A DNA stretch of 8,462 bases from JBFLYE01 sp040756715 [NCBI: bacterium] (GTDB lineage Bacteria > UBA9089 > UBA9088), in the NCBI GenBank assembly GCA_040756715.1, contig JBFLYE010000095.1, positions 3,098 to 11,559 of the forward strand, read 5' to 3'. Position numbers and translations under genes: made by a program. Positions 1 to 6,327 of this stretch are shown one piece after another (within the stretch, counting starts at the first letter, position 1; every line of letters begins with the position of its first letter). The notes under the pieces are model-generated. The model was not told the DNA's origin. It made no database searches and saw only the letters and a program-made list of their open reading frames with translations.

Positions 1-28
1 TATTTAAGAAATTTTAAATATTACCTTA

Positions 29-58
29 TTTTAATCCAAAATTCAACATTCAAAATCC
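29..58 (-). repeat. AT-rich dispersed repeat, left copy
   Basis: Read on the minus strand, this 30-nt segment contains the core ATTTTGAATGTTGAATTTTG and matches the segment at 8427-8456 on the plus strand at 28 of 30 positions. The two copies are therefore inverted relative to each other and lie close to the two window ends. It sits just downstream of rho, in non-coding DNA. The GAATTTT periodicity resembles short intergenic repeats found in many AT-rich bacterial genomes. I see no gene, and no GC-rich terminator stem, in bases 1-66. Confidence 0.6.
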
Positions 59-66
59 AACATTCC

Positions 67-1326
67 CTAAGTTATCTTATTTATCATCTCAAGGAATTCC
101 TTGTTTGTCTTTGTAAATTTCATCTTTTCTATAAGAAGCTCAATCATCTCAGCTGGGCTCATTGTGCTTAATGCCTTTCTTAATAACCAAACCCTTGAAA
201 GCTCCTCTTGTGTCAATAAAAGCTCTTCCTTCCTTGTTCCTGATTTGTTAAGGTTTATGGCGGGAAATATCCTCTTATCAGAAATAGACCTGTCAAGGTT
301 CACCTCCATATTCCCCGTTCCTTTGAATTCCTCAAAGATGATATCATCCATCCGAGAGCCTGTCTCTACAATGGATGTTGCAATAATGGTCAGAGAACCG
401 CCATTTTCAATTTGCCTTGCTGCCCCCAAAAATCTCTTTGGTTTATAGAGGGATGTAGATTCTATACCACCCGATAAAACCCTTCCTGTCTGAGGGGCAA
501 GAAGATTATGTGCCCTGGCAAGCCTGGTTAATGAATCAAGAAGAACAACCACATCATATCCCTGCTCAACCAGCCTTTTTGACTTCTCAATAACCATATC
601 AGCCACCTGAATATGCCTCTCTGGAGGCTCATCAAATGTAGAGGATATAACCGTTCCCTTAACATTTCTCTCCATATCTGTAACCTCTTCTGGTCTTTCA
701 TCTATAAGCAAAACAATCAGTTTTATTTCGGGGTGATTTGTGGTTATTGAATTTGCAATCTTCTGTAATATGGTTGTCTTTCCTGTTCTCGGCGCTGCAA
801 CAATAAGACCCCTTTGTCCCTTTCCAATGGGTGTAAATAAGTCCATAATCCTCATAGAAATATCACTGTCCCTTTCCAGATTTATCTTTTTATAGGGATA
901 TAATGGGGTAAGGTTATCAAAAAATATGCGATTTCTTGCCTTTTCCGGGTCTTCAAAATTCACCGCCTCTATCTTAAGGAGGGCAAAGAATTTCTCATTA
1001 TCCTTTGGAGGTCTTATCTGGCCTGATACGGTATCCCCGGTTAATAGGCTAAATCTTTTTATCTGTGAGGGCGAAATATATATATCATCAGGGCTTGGAA
1101 GGTAGTTATAATTTGGAGAACGCAAAAATCCATATCCATCTGAAAGGATCTCTAATACACCTTGACCAAACAATAGGCCTTCTTTTTCTATTTGTGCTTG
1201 AAGGATGGCAAAGATAAGGTCTTGTTTTTTTATCCTTGAGGATGCATCTATATTTAGAGAATGAGCCCTTTCAGAGAGCTCCTGAATATCCAATGCCTGT
1301 AATTCTGCAATATTTAACTTTTCCAT
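67..1326 (-). CDS. rho: Transcription termination factor Rho
   Basis: Rho is a hexameric RNA-dependent ATPase and helicase that loads on unstructured nascent RNA and releases RNA polymerase in the cytoplasm. The 419-residue length is standard. An N-terminal Rho_N helical domain covers roughly residues 1-45. An RNA-binding OB/cold-shock domain follows, with the DGYGFLRS motif at 63-70. The RecA-like ATPase core carries Walker A PRTGKT at 179-184, Walker B VVVLLD at 259-264, and the highly conserved block from GGIES (286) through [19 protein letters not shown] and SGTRKEELL near 370. The P-loop reads AAPRTGKT where E. coli has APPKAGKT, a tolerated change. No Shine-Dalgarno sequence is visible before the ATG and no convincing promoter stands out, so transcription could start in the spacer or upstream at ssrA. 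The product is certain from the motifs; the start is well supported because the Rho_N domain begins there. Confidence 0.97.
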   Translation of the reverse strand: MEKLNIAELQALDIQELSERAHSLNIDASSRIKKQDLIFAILQAQIEKEGLLFGQGVLEILSDGYGFLRSPNYNYLPSPDDIYISPSQIKRFSLLTGDTVSGQIRPPKDNEKFFALLKIEAVNFEDPEKARNRIFFDNLTPLYPYKKINLERDSDISMRIMDLFTPIGKGQRGLIVAAPRTGKTTILQKIANSITTNHPEIKLIVLLIDERPEEVTDMERNVKGTVISSTFDEPPERHIQVADMVIEKSKRLVEQGYDVVVLLDSLTRLARAHNLLAPQTGRVLSGGIESTSLYKPKRFLGAARQIENGGSLTIIATSIVETGSRMDDIIFEEFKGTGNMEVNLDRSISDKRIFPAINLNKSGTRKEELLLTQEELSRVWLLRKALSTMSPAEMIELLIEKMKFTKTNKEFLEMINKIT

Positions 1327-1548
1327 TTAATATTTAGTACGTGTGTAGCTTCTCTCTTAACCAAATTACCATAGCCGTTGTTTAGCTGTCCTATATACCT
1401 AGACACAAAGGGGTAAAGGGACAAAGAAAGCAAGTAATAAATAAACTCTCTCGCCTTAAGTGCTTATTTCCCAATTTTATTCTCACCGAGCTAAACACAT
1501 ACAATATTTAGGATTTAAGATTTAAAAACAATTAGGGCTAAATCATAC
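1327..1548. other. Intergenic spacer between rho and ssrA
   Basis: This 222-bp non-coding stretch has no credible ORF. It should hold the rho promoter and the ssrA 3' end, but I cannot point to a good -35/-10 pair for rho or a clear stem-plus-U-tract terminator for tmRNA. It does contain a pair of 9-bp inverted repeats (annotated separately) and a short direct repeat, ACAAAG, around 1404-1425. Confidence 0.6.
1379..1497. repeat. Segment bounded by 9-bp inverted repeats TGTTTAGCT
   Basis: TGTTTAGCT at 1379-1387 and its exact reverse complement AGCTAAACA at 1489-1497 bracket 101 bp of non-coding AT-rich sequence. The same two 9-mers occur back to back at 6188-6207, and a related TGTTTAGAT lies at 8390-8398. 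The arrangement resembles the ends of a very small non-autonomous element (MITE-like). I see no target-site duplication and no transposase, so this label is only a possibility. Confidence 0.35.
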
Positions 1549-1898
1549 TGGAGGTGGTGGGATTTGAACCCACGTCCAAAGGTATCACAAAAAAGGTATC
1601 TACCAGCATAGTCTATATTTTGTTCTCCCTCTTTAAATCTCCTATAGACAGGATATTCAAAGATGTAGCTTATTTTTATTTCGTTTTTTCAATTCTTAAG
1701 CAAGATTGAAAAAACTAGCCCCTTTTCCTGACATCCTTTAAAACCCAAGAGGCGAGGTTAGAAAGGATGTTGCTACTTTTAAGCAGCAAGTGCCAGATCG
1801 TAGTTGGCGCTTATTCTTTTGTCTATTTTTTAAAAAGAATAGACAAACTTTACTGGCAACCTTTCCTCTGATAGCCTCTGTCGAAACCAATCACCCCC
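1549..1898 (-). ncRNA. ssrA: Transfer-messenger RNA (tmRNA, trans-translation)
   Basis: tmRNA rescues stalled ribosomes by acting first as alanyl-tRNA and then as a short mRNA encoding a degradation tag. The 5' end GGGGGTG pairs with the 3' CACCTCC (one G-U) to form a 7-bp acceptor stem. The conserved GGTTTCGAC follows the 5' strand, and the T-arm GTGGG-TTCAAAT-CCCAC precedes the 3' strand. The discriminator is A. The next bases are GTA, so CCA is not encoded and must be added after transcription. Helix P2 can form from GCCAG and CTGGT. Inverted repeats at 1818-1827/1838-1847, 1731-1739/1762-1770 and 1684-1693/1705-1714 fit the pseudoknot domains. At 350 nt it has the usual one-piece size. 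The tag frame ends with codons for ALAA and TAA, as in other bacteria. Confidence 0.96.
1779..1808 (-). other. tmRNA tag reading frame (ANYDLALAA)
   Basis: Within ssrA the frame GCC AAC TAC GAT CTG GCA CTT GCT GCT TAA encodes ANYDLALAA. With the alanine carried by tmRNA the added tag would be AANYDLALAA, close in form to E. coli AANDENYALAA. The stop and the ALAA end are clear. I chose GCC as resume codon because 12 A-rich nucleotides separate it from the upstream hairpin ending in TAGAC and because alanine is a common first codon. An earlier resume codon in the same frame (for example AAA at 1818-1820, giving KRISANYDLALAA) cannot be excluded. Confidence 0.72.
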
Positions 1899-1910
1899 TA
1901 TTTTTAAAAA

Positions 1911-1939
1911 ATTATACAAACTACAATTAATCTTGTCTA
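1911..1939 (-). promoter_or_regulatory. Sigma-70-type promoter for ssrA
   Basis: On the minus strand TAGACA (5 of 6 matches to TTGACA) is followed after exactly 17 nt by a perfect TATAAT. The predicted start near 1904 is about 6 nt upstream of the mature tmRNA 5' end, which suits a precursor with a short leader trimmed by RNase P. It lies back to back with the bioB promoter. Confidence 0.75.
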
Positions 1940-1953
1940 CTATTTTTTTATAT

Positions 1954-1982
1954 TTGACTTATCTTGCATTTTTATTTATGCT
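1954..1982 (+). promoter_or_regulatory. Probable promoter of the bioB operon
   Basis: TTGACT (5 of 6 matches) and TATGCT (4 of 6) are separated by 17 nt. The predicted start at about 1989-1991 coincides with the bioB ATG at 1991, so the mRNA would be leaderless or nearly so. No BirA-type operator or other large palindrome is seen here. Confidence 0.55.
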
Positions 1983-1990
1983 TAAATATT

Positions 1991-2914
1991 ATGAAAAATC
2001 TCCTTAATCTTCCTACAAATGAGCTTATCTGCCTTGCAAATTCTTTTAGAAAAGGGCTTCCCCTTGAGCTTTGTTCTATAATGAATGCAAAATCGGGAAT
2101 GTGTCCTGAGGATTGCAAATTCTGTGCCCAATCATCACATTATAAAACAGGGATTTTAAGCTATCCATTAAAAAGCAAAAATGAGATTTTAGAAAGGGCA
2201 GAATTTGCAAAATCTATTGGTGCAAAGAGATTTGCAATTGTTACATCTGGAAGCAAGCCAACGCATAAAGAGCTTGAGGCAATAGCAGATGCAATTTCAG
2301 AAATAAAAGGCATTTTATGTTGTGCTTCACTTGGAAGGCTTGATAAATCCAGCCTTTTAGCCTTAAAAGATGCAGGCTTAAAAAGATTTCACCATAACAT
2401 TGAGACATCAGAGAGGTTCTTTCCAAACATTGTAACCACATATCCATTCTCTGAGAAGATAAGGACAATAGAATATGCAAAAGAAGTAGGCCTTGAGGTC
2501 TGTTCCGGCTGTATCATTGGAATGGGAGAATCCTGGAAAGATAGACTTAACATTGCAAATTTATTAAAAAGCCTTGGAGTCAATTCCGTTCCAATAAATG
2601 TTTTGATTCCTATAAAAAATACGGCTTTTGAGAAAATTTCTCCCATATCACCAATAGATGTTATAAAAACAATTGCTATATTTAGGATAATCTTGCAAGA
2701 TAAAACGATAAAAATAGGAGCGGGAAGGGAAAATTTAGGTAGGGCTGAATTATTGGCATTTCTTGCAGGAGCAAATGGAATGATAATAGGAGGCTATTTA
2801 ACCATAAAGGGAAGGGAGATATCCGAAGACCAGCAGCTTATTTCAGAAATAAAATCCCTATTTAAAAATAAAGACCACAAAATATCTTGCAATATTTCTG
2901 GATTTCTTTTATAA
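1991..2914 (+). CDS. bioB: Biotin synthase (radical SAM), atypical [2Fe-2S] ligand set
   Basis: BioB inserts sulfur into dethiobiotin, the last step of biotin synthesis, using a SAM-bound [4Fe-4S] cluster and an auxiliary sulfur-donating cluster. The 307-residue protein has the radical-SAM motif CPEDCKFC (Cys38, 42, 45) followed by AQSSHY, FHHNIETS at 133-140, CSGCIIGMGE at 171-180, SVPINVL at 199-205 and GAGREN at 243-248. Aligned by eye to E. coli, Cys128, Cys188 and Arg260 correspond to Cys111, Cys171 and Arg246, but Cys97 is replaced by Ala82 (RFAIVTSG). Extra cysteines occur at 28, 110, 174 and 300. An ATG nine codons upstream at 1964 was not chosen because it lies between the -35 and -10 elements. 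No Shine-Dalgarno is present. It is the first gene of the operon; no other bio genes are in the window, so the dethiobiotin source is unknown. Confidence 0.92.
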   Translation: MKNLLNLPTNELICLANSFRKGLPLELCSIMNAKSGMCPEDCKFCAQSSHYKTGILSYPLKSKNEILERAEFAKSIGAKRFAIVTSGSKPTHKELEAIADAISEIKGILCCASLGRLDKSSLLALKDAGLKRFHHNIETSERFFPNIVTTYPFSEKIRTIEYAKEVGLEVCSGCIIGMGESWKDRLNIANLLKSLGVNSVPINVLIPIKNTAFEKISPISPIDVIKTIAIFRIILQDKTIKIGAGRENLGRAELLAFLAGANGMIIGGYLTIKGREISEDQQLISEIKSLFKNKDHKISCNISGFLL

Positions 2915-2923
2915 TTAAAAAAT

Positions 2924-4303
2924 ATGAATATTTTATTGCTTACGCCAGAGCTTATTCTTGTCTTATTCTCTTTTCTTGTTTTAATAGGAGGGTTTTTTAG
3001 GCTTAATATAGGTTTTGAGATTGCAATCATCGCTTGCGGTGCTTCCATTGCCTCGCTAATTGCCATTTTTATCATCAAACAACCAATAGATAGCCTTATC
3101 ATTTCTCCATTCTCAAGCCTTCTTAAAATTTTATTTATCTCCTCCCTTTTTATTGTCATTCTTATGTCCAAAGATTTCCTAAAGGGCTTAAAAAACCAGA
3201 ATGAATATTACTTCTTTCTCCTAACAGGAACAACTGGGATGCTACTTGCTGTATCAAGCAATGATATGGTTATCCTTTATATTTCAATTGAGCTTATAAG
3301 CATAAGCTCCTATATCCTTACTTGTTTCATTAGGGATAAAAGGGGCATTGAGGGAGGGATAAAGTATCTCCTCTTTGGTGCATTTTCCTCAGCCTTTCTT
3401 ATTTATGGAATGAGCCTTCTCTATGGGCTTACCGGAGGAACAAATTTTTCCCATATATCATCCAGGCTGCTTGGATTAGGCTTCGCTCCTATTCCTGTTT
3501 TAGCCATTATCTTTATCTTTGCTGGGATTTGCTTTAAGGCAGACATTGTTCCATTCCATTTCTGGATTCCCGATGTCTATCAAGGTGCACCAACGCCAAT
3601 AACAGGCTTTCTTGCCACAGCCTCAAAGATAGCTGGATTTGCTATTATTATGAACCTTTTGTTTGCTCCTCTTGGCTCAATATTATTTGATTACAGAAGG
3701 CTATTTTTCATTCTTTCTGTAATTACCATAATCCTGGGAAACCTCTCTGCAATACCGCAGAAGAATATTAAAAGGATGCTTGGATATTCTTCCATTGCCC
3801 ATGCTGGCTATCTCCTCATTGGTCTTTCTGCCTATTCTGGAGAGGGAATAGTTGCTATGCTTTTCTATTTTGTTGCCTATTCAATTGCCACCATCTCATC
3901 ATTCCTTGTAATATCTGCAACGAAGCTGGAGGAGATTGATGACTACAATGGATTTTCAAAAAGAAGCCCCCTTCTTTCACTCCTTATGCTTCTTTCATTA
4001 TCATCTTTGGCTGGACTTCCTCCCTTGGTTGGATTTTTTGGAAAATTTTCCCTTTTCTATTCAGCTATTAAACAGGGTCTTATACCCCTTGCCATAATTG
4101 GTGTTGTTTTTTCCGTTGTCTCAATTTATTACTATTTTATTGTGGTAAAGGCAATATATCTTGGAAAAGAAGAAAATGGGCCTATTTCTATCCCAGGATA
4201 CATAAAATGCCTTGCAATCCTTTTAACCCTTTCCCTCGTTATTCTCGGGCTATTTCCAAACCCCATTGCAAATCTAGCCTTTTTTGCCAATCAGAGCTTA
4301 TGA
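2924..4303 (+). CDS. nuoN: NADH-quinone oxidoreductase subunit N
   Basis: NuoN is one of the antiporter-like membrane subunits of respiratory complex I and takes part in proton translocation. The 459-residue product is hydrophobic throughout, with about 13-14 likely membrane helices, and is close to the usual 460-490 length. Charged residues known to matter in E. coli NuoN have counterparts at sensible spacing: Glu123 (ISIELISISSY), Lys147 (GGIKYLLFGAFSSA), Lys205 and His212 (FKADIVPFHFWIPDVYQGAPTP), Lys235 (ATASKIAGF) and Lys374 (GFFGKF). The IKRMLGYSSIAHAGY block at 282-296 is also characteristic. It starts 9 nt after bioB without a Shine-Dalgarno and its last bases overlap the next start. 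No other nuo genes are here, so it is detached from any complex I operon. MrpD or hydrogenase-type homologues are less likely given the YQGAPTP and SIELISISSY signatures. Confidence 0.93.
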   Translation: MNILLLTPELILVLFSFLVLIGGFFRLNIGFEIAIIACGASIASLIAIFIIKQPIDSLIISPFSSLLKILFISSLFIVILMSKDFLKGLKNQNEYYFFLLTGTTGMLLAVSSNDMVILYISIELISISSYILTCFIRDKRGIEGGIKYLLFGAFSSAFLIYGMSLLYGLTGGTNFSHISSRLLGLGFAPIPVLAIIFIFAGICFKADIVPFHFWIPDVYQGAPTPITGFLATASKIAGFAIIMNLLFAPLGSILFDYRRLFFILSVITIILGNLSAIPQKNIKRMLGYSSIAHAGYLLIGLSAYSGEGIVAMLFYFVAYSIATISSFLVISATKLEEIDDYNGFSKRSPLLSLLMLLSLSSLAGLPPLVGFFGKFSLFYSAIKQGLIPLAIIGVVFSVVSIYYYFIVVKAIYLGKEENGPISIPGYIKCLAILLTLSLVILGLFPNPIANLAFFANQSL

Positions 4304-5199
4304 GGATAGAGGAAATATATGCTCCTATTGAAAATAATCTCTCCCTTGTAAAACAAAGGCTTAAGATAAAAGAGGATGATAATGAAGCCTTAAGTGAAAT
4401 ACTTAACTATATTCAGGAAACAAAGGGAAAGCTTATCAGGCCTGCCCTTTTTCTCTTTTCAACTACCCTAAATGGAGATAGCTCAATTAATCTTGCCTCA
4501 TCCATTGAGCTTATCCATTGTGCATCCCTTCTTCACGATGACATCATTGATTGCTCAAATTTAAGGAGGAATAAGGAAACCATTGTCTCCAAATGGGGAA
4601 AAAATTGGGCACTCCTTGTGGGTGATCTATTTTTAGCCTCTGCCTTTAATATTCTGGTAGATTATGGGGATATGAGGATTGTTAAGCTATTTGCTAAGGG
4701 ATGCCTCCTTATGTGCAGGGGCCAGATGTCAGAACTTGAAAGGGGAATAAAAATGGATGAGGAAAGGTATTTAAGGATAATCTATGAGAAAGCAGCCCAT
4801 CTATTTGAGCTTTCCTGCTTAACCGGTGCTATGGTTGGAAATAATGATTGTGAAAGCCTTTCCAATTATGGAAGAAATTTGGGGCTAGCATTTCAGATAA
4901 TTGATGATATGCTTGATATTAAAGGAGATGATATAAAAAATAAAAAGGCAACCCTTCCGATTATTCATACAATGAAAATGGCTTCCCCTGCCGATAAAGC
5001 TATGCTTGATAAGCTGATAATTGAATCCAATCTCGATGGAATAAGTGAGATGATTGAAAAATACAAAGGGATTGAGTATGCTAGAGGTGTGGCAAAAGAA
5101 TACACAGAAAAGGCAAAATCTTCCATTGCTAATGCTTCCTTAGCCCACAAAGAATCCCTTCTCTCCCTCTCTGACTTTGTTCTCTATAGAAATGAGTGA
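4300..5199 (+). CDS. Polyprenyl diphosphate synthase (long-chain trans type)
   Basis: This cytoplasmic trans-prenyltransferase condenses IPP onto an allylic diphosphate to build an all-trans chain, most likely a quinone side chain. The 299-residue protein has GKLIRP at 43-48, the first aspartate-rich motif DDIID at 80-84 preceded by small residues (CASLLH, which usually permits long products), RRNKET at 89-94, GDLFLASAF at 108-116 and the second motif DDMLD at 202-206. The loop between DIKGD and KATLP is shorter than in most homologues, which usually have GKPxGxDLxxGKxTLP. I chose the ATG at 4300 because it forms an ATGA overlap with nuoN; the 31 codons upstream in this frame lie inside nuoN. 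The downstream gene ispH supplies its substrates. Exact chain length (heptaprenyl, octaprenyl or other) cannot be read from sequence, so no symbol is given. FPP/GGPP synthase activity remains possible. Confidence 0.88.
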   Translation: MRIEEIYAPIENNLSLVKQRLKIKEDDNEALSEILNYIQETKGKLIRPALFLFSTTLNGDSSINLASSIELIHCASLLHDDIIDCSNLRRNKETIVSKWGKNWALLVGDLFLASAFNILVDYGDMRIVKLFAKGCLLMCRGQMSELERGIKMDEERYLRIIYEKAAHLFELSCLTGAMVGNNDCESLSNYGRNLGLAFQIIDDMLDIKGDDIKNKKATLPIIHTMKMASPADKAMLDKLIIESNLDGISEMIEKYKGIEYARGVAKEYTEKAKSSIANASLAHKESLLSLSDFVLYRNE

Positions 5200-6029
5200 A
5201 AATTGAGGTTGCAAAGGGTGCTGGTTTTTGCTCGGGAGTAAAAAGGGCAATATCGCTTGCTTTATCATCCATTGAGAAAGATCAAGCTGTATTTAGCCTT
5301 GGTCCTTTAATCCATAACAACCAGGTGATTGAAGACCTCAAAAAAAGGGGAATAACCCTTGTCTCATCAATAGATGAAGTAGAAAAAGGAATTATTATAT
5401 TTCGCTCACATGGAGCAAGTCCAGATGATTATATAAAGGCAAGGGAAAAGGGTCTTTTGATAGCTGATGGAACCTGCCCAATTGTTGCAAAGGTTCAACG
5501 CATTGCAAAGAGCCTTAATGACGAGGGCTACCCTGTTGTTATTCTTGGAGATAAAAACCATCCAGAGATAAAAGGGATTGTTGGGTTTGCAAAGGATGCA
5601 ATTGTAATAAGCAAGCCAATAGAGGCAATCTCTATAAAGGAGAAAAGGATTGGCTTGATTGCCCAAACAACCCAAAGCCTTGATGACTTTAAAAGCCTCA
5701 TTAACATCCTTTTGGATTCCGCCTCTTGTATTAAGGTTTATAATACAATTTGTAAGGCTGTTTTAAGGCTTCAGAGGTCATCTATATCTTTGGCAAAAAA
5801 ATCGGACCTGTTTATTGTGATTGGTGGAAAGAATAGTGCAAACACAAAGAGGCTCTTTCTCCTTACAAAAAATATAAATCCAAATACATATCATATTGAA
5901 AAATTTGAAGAGATTGATAAATCCCTGTTTTTGGACAAGAAAAAGATTGGAATTACAGGAGGAACATCAACGCCGCCAGAGGTCATCAGCGAGGTGGTTG
6001 AGAAGATAAAGGGGGTGAAATATGGTTGA
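5196..6029 (+). CDS. ispH: 4-hydroxy-3-methylbut-2-enyl diphosphate reductase
   Basis: IspH catalyses the last step of the MEP pathway, reducing HMBPP to IPP and DMAPP with a [4Fe-4S] cluster. The three cluster cysteines are present: Cys12 (GFCSGVKRAI), Cys94 (DGTCPIVAKV) and Cys186 (NTICKAV). Substrate-site residues match as well: His40, His72 (SHGASP), His122 and Glu124 (NHPEIKG), Thr158 (AQTTQ), and the SDLFIVIGGKNSANTKRL block at 203-220. The C-terminal GITGGTSTP differs slightly from the common GITAGASTP. Length (277) is typical of the stand-alone enzyme, without the S1-domain extension seen in some anaerobes. It starts with GTG in a GTGA overlap with the prenyl synthase stop, which implies translational coupling. 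Its products feed the upstream synthase. Confidence 0.97.
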   Translation: MKIEVAKGAGFCSGVKRAISLALSSIEKDQAVFSLGPLIHNNQVIEDLKKRGITLVSSIDEVEKGIIIFRSHGASPDDYIKAREKGLLIADGTCPIVAKVQRIAKSLNDEGYPVVILGDKNHPEIKGIVGFAKDAIVISKPIEAISIKEKRIGLIAQTTQSLDDFKSLINILLDSASCIKVYNTICKAVLRLQRSSISLAKKSDLFIVIGGKNSANTKRLFLLTKNINPNTYHIEKFEEIDKSLFLDKKKIGITGGTSTPPEVISEVVEKIKGVKYG

Positions 6030-6183
6030 TAAAGAGCTTTTGGATATATTGGCATGCCCAAAGTGTAAAGGAGATATTGAGTATCTGGAACAAGAAAACA
6101 AGCTCCTTTGCAAGGCTTGCAATTTAAAATATCCTATTAGGGATGATATTCCTATAATGCTTATTGAAGAGGCAGAGAAATAG
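6022..6183 (+). CDS. Trm112/UPF0434 family small zinc-binding protein
   Basis: This 53-residue protein begins VDKELLDILACPKCKGDI, then LLCKACNLKYPIRDDIPIML, matching the Trm112-like (UPF0434, YcaR) pattern: CPxC and CxxC pairs (Cys12, Cys15, Cys31, Cys34) that probably bind zinc, followed by the invariant YPIRDxIPxML. In eukaryotes and archaea Trm112 activates methyltransferases of translation components; bacterial members are less well understood. The ATG at 6022 overlaps the ispH stop by 8 nt and has a purine-rich GGGGGTGA just upstream. It is the last gene of the operon. Family assignment is firm; a specific function is not. Confidence 0.9.
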   Translation: MVDKELLDILACPKCKGDIEYLEQENKLLCKACNLKYPIRDDIPIMLIEEAEK

Positions 6184-6187
6184 TGTG

Positions 6188-6207
6188 TGTTTAGCTAAAG
6201 CTAAACA
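6188..6207. repeat. Palindromic repeat TGTTTAGCT-AA-AGCTAAACA
   Basis: Two perfect 9-bp arms are separated by 2 bp, starting 4 bp after the Trm112 stop. The arms are identical to the 9-mers that bracket 1379-1497. It could form a hairpin in RNA with a loop opened to 4 nt or more. There is no U-tract after it, so it is not a standard terminator. Confidence 0.6.
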
Positions 6208-6293
6208 ATTAAACAAAGCGTTTATAGTAAGAATGAAGAATGAAGACTGGTGCTCTGGTGCACTATTTCAAGACCTGATGAATACGAAGTATC

Positions 6294-6313
6294 TTGCGAG
6301 CGAAGCGAAGCAA
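6294..6313. repeat. GCGAAGCGAAGC-type intergenic repeat
   Basis: TTGCGAGCGAAGCGAAGCAA is a short tandem GCGAA/GCGAAGC array with TTGC and GCAA ends. Similar 'TTGCTTCGCTTCGCTCGCAA' strings are common between genes in many bacterial genomes. It is clearly richer in G+C than its surroundings. Only one copy is visible, so the repeat status is inferred from general experience. Confidence 0.35.
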
Positions 6314-6327
6314 AATAAGGGATTGCG

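Noticed and set aside
101-448. 115-codon plus-strand frame opposite rho
   Set aside because: It is antisense to the highly conserved Rho ATPase domain and resembles no known protein.
1549-1570. Separate tRNA gene at the T-arm-like sequence
   Set aside because: The T-arm and acceptor strand belong to the tmRNA; there is no anticodon arm, and the 5' acceptor partner lies 340 nt away at 1892-1898.
1964-1990. Upstream ATG extending bioB by nine codons
   Set aside because: It lies between a good -35 and -10, has no ribosome site, and the extra residues MHFYLCLNI do not resemble a BioB N-terminus.
1899-1990. Riboswitch or BirA operator in front of bioB
   Set aside because: There is too little transcribed leader for a riboswitch, and no suitable long palindrome is present.
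2241-2646. Minus-strand frames opposite bioB
   Set aside because: They are antisense to conserved BioB motifs, have no promoters or ribosome sites, and have unlikely compositions.
4207-4299. 31-codon N-terminal extension of the prenyl synthase
   Set aside because: It lies entirely within nuoN in another frame; the ATGA overlap at 4300 gives a natural start and a normal N-terminus.
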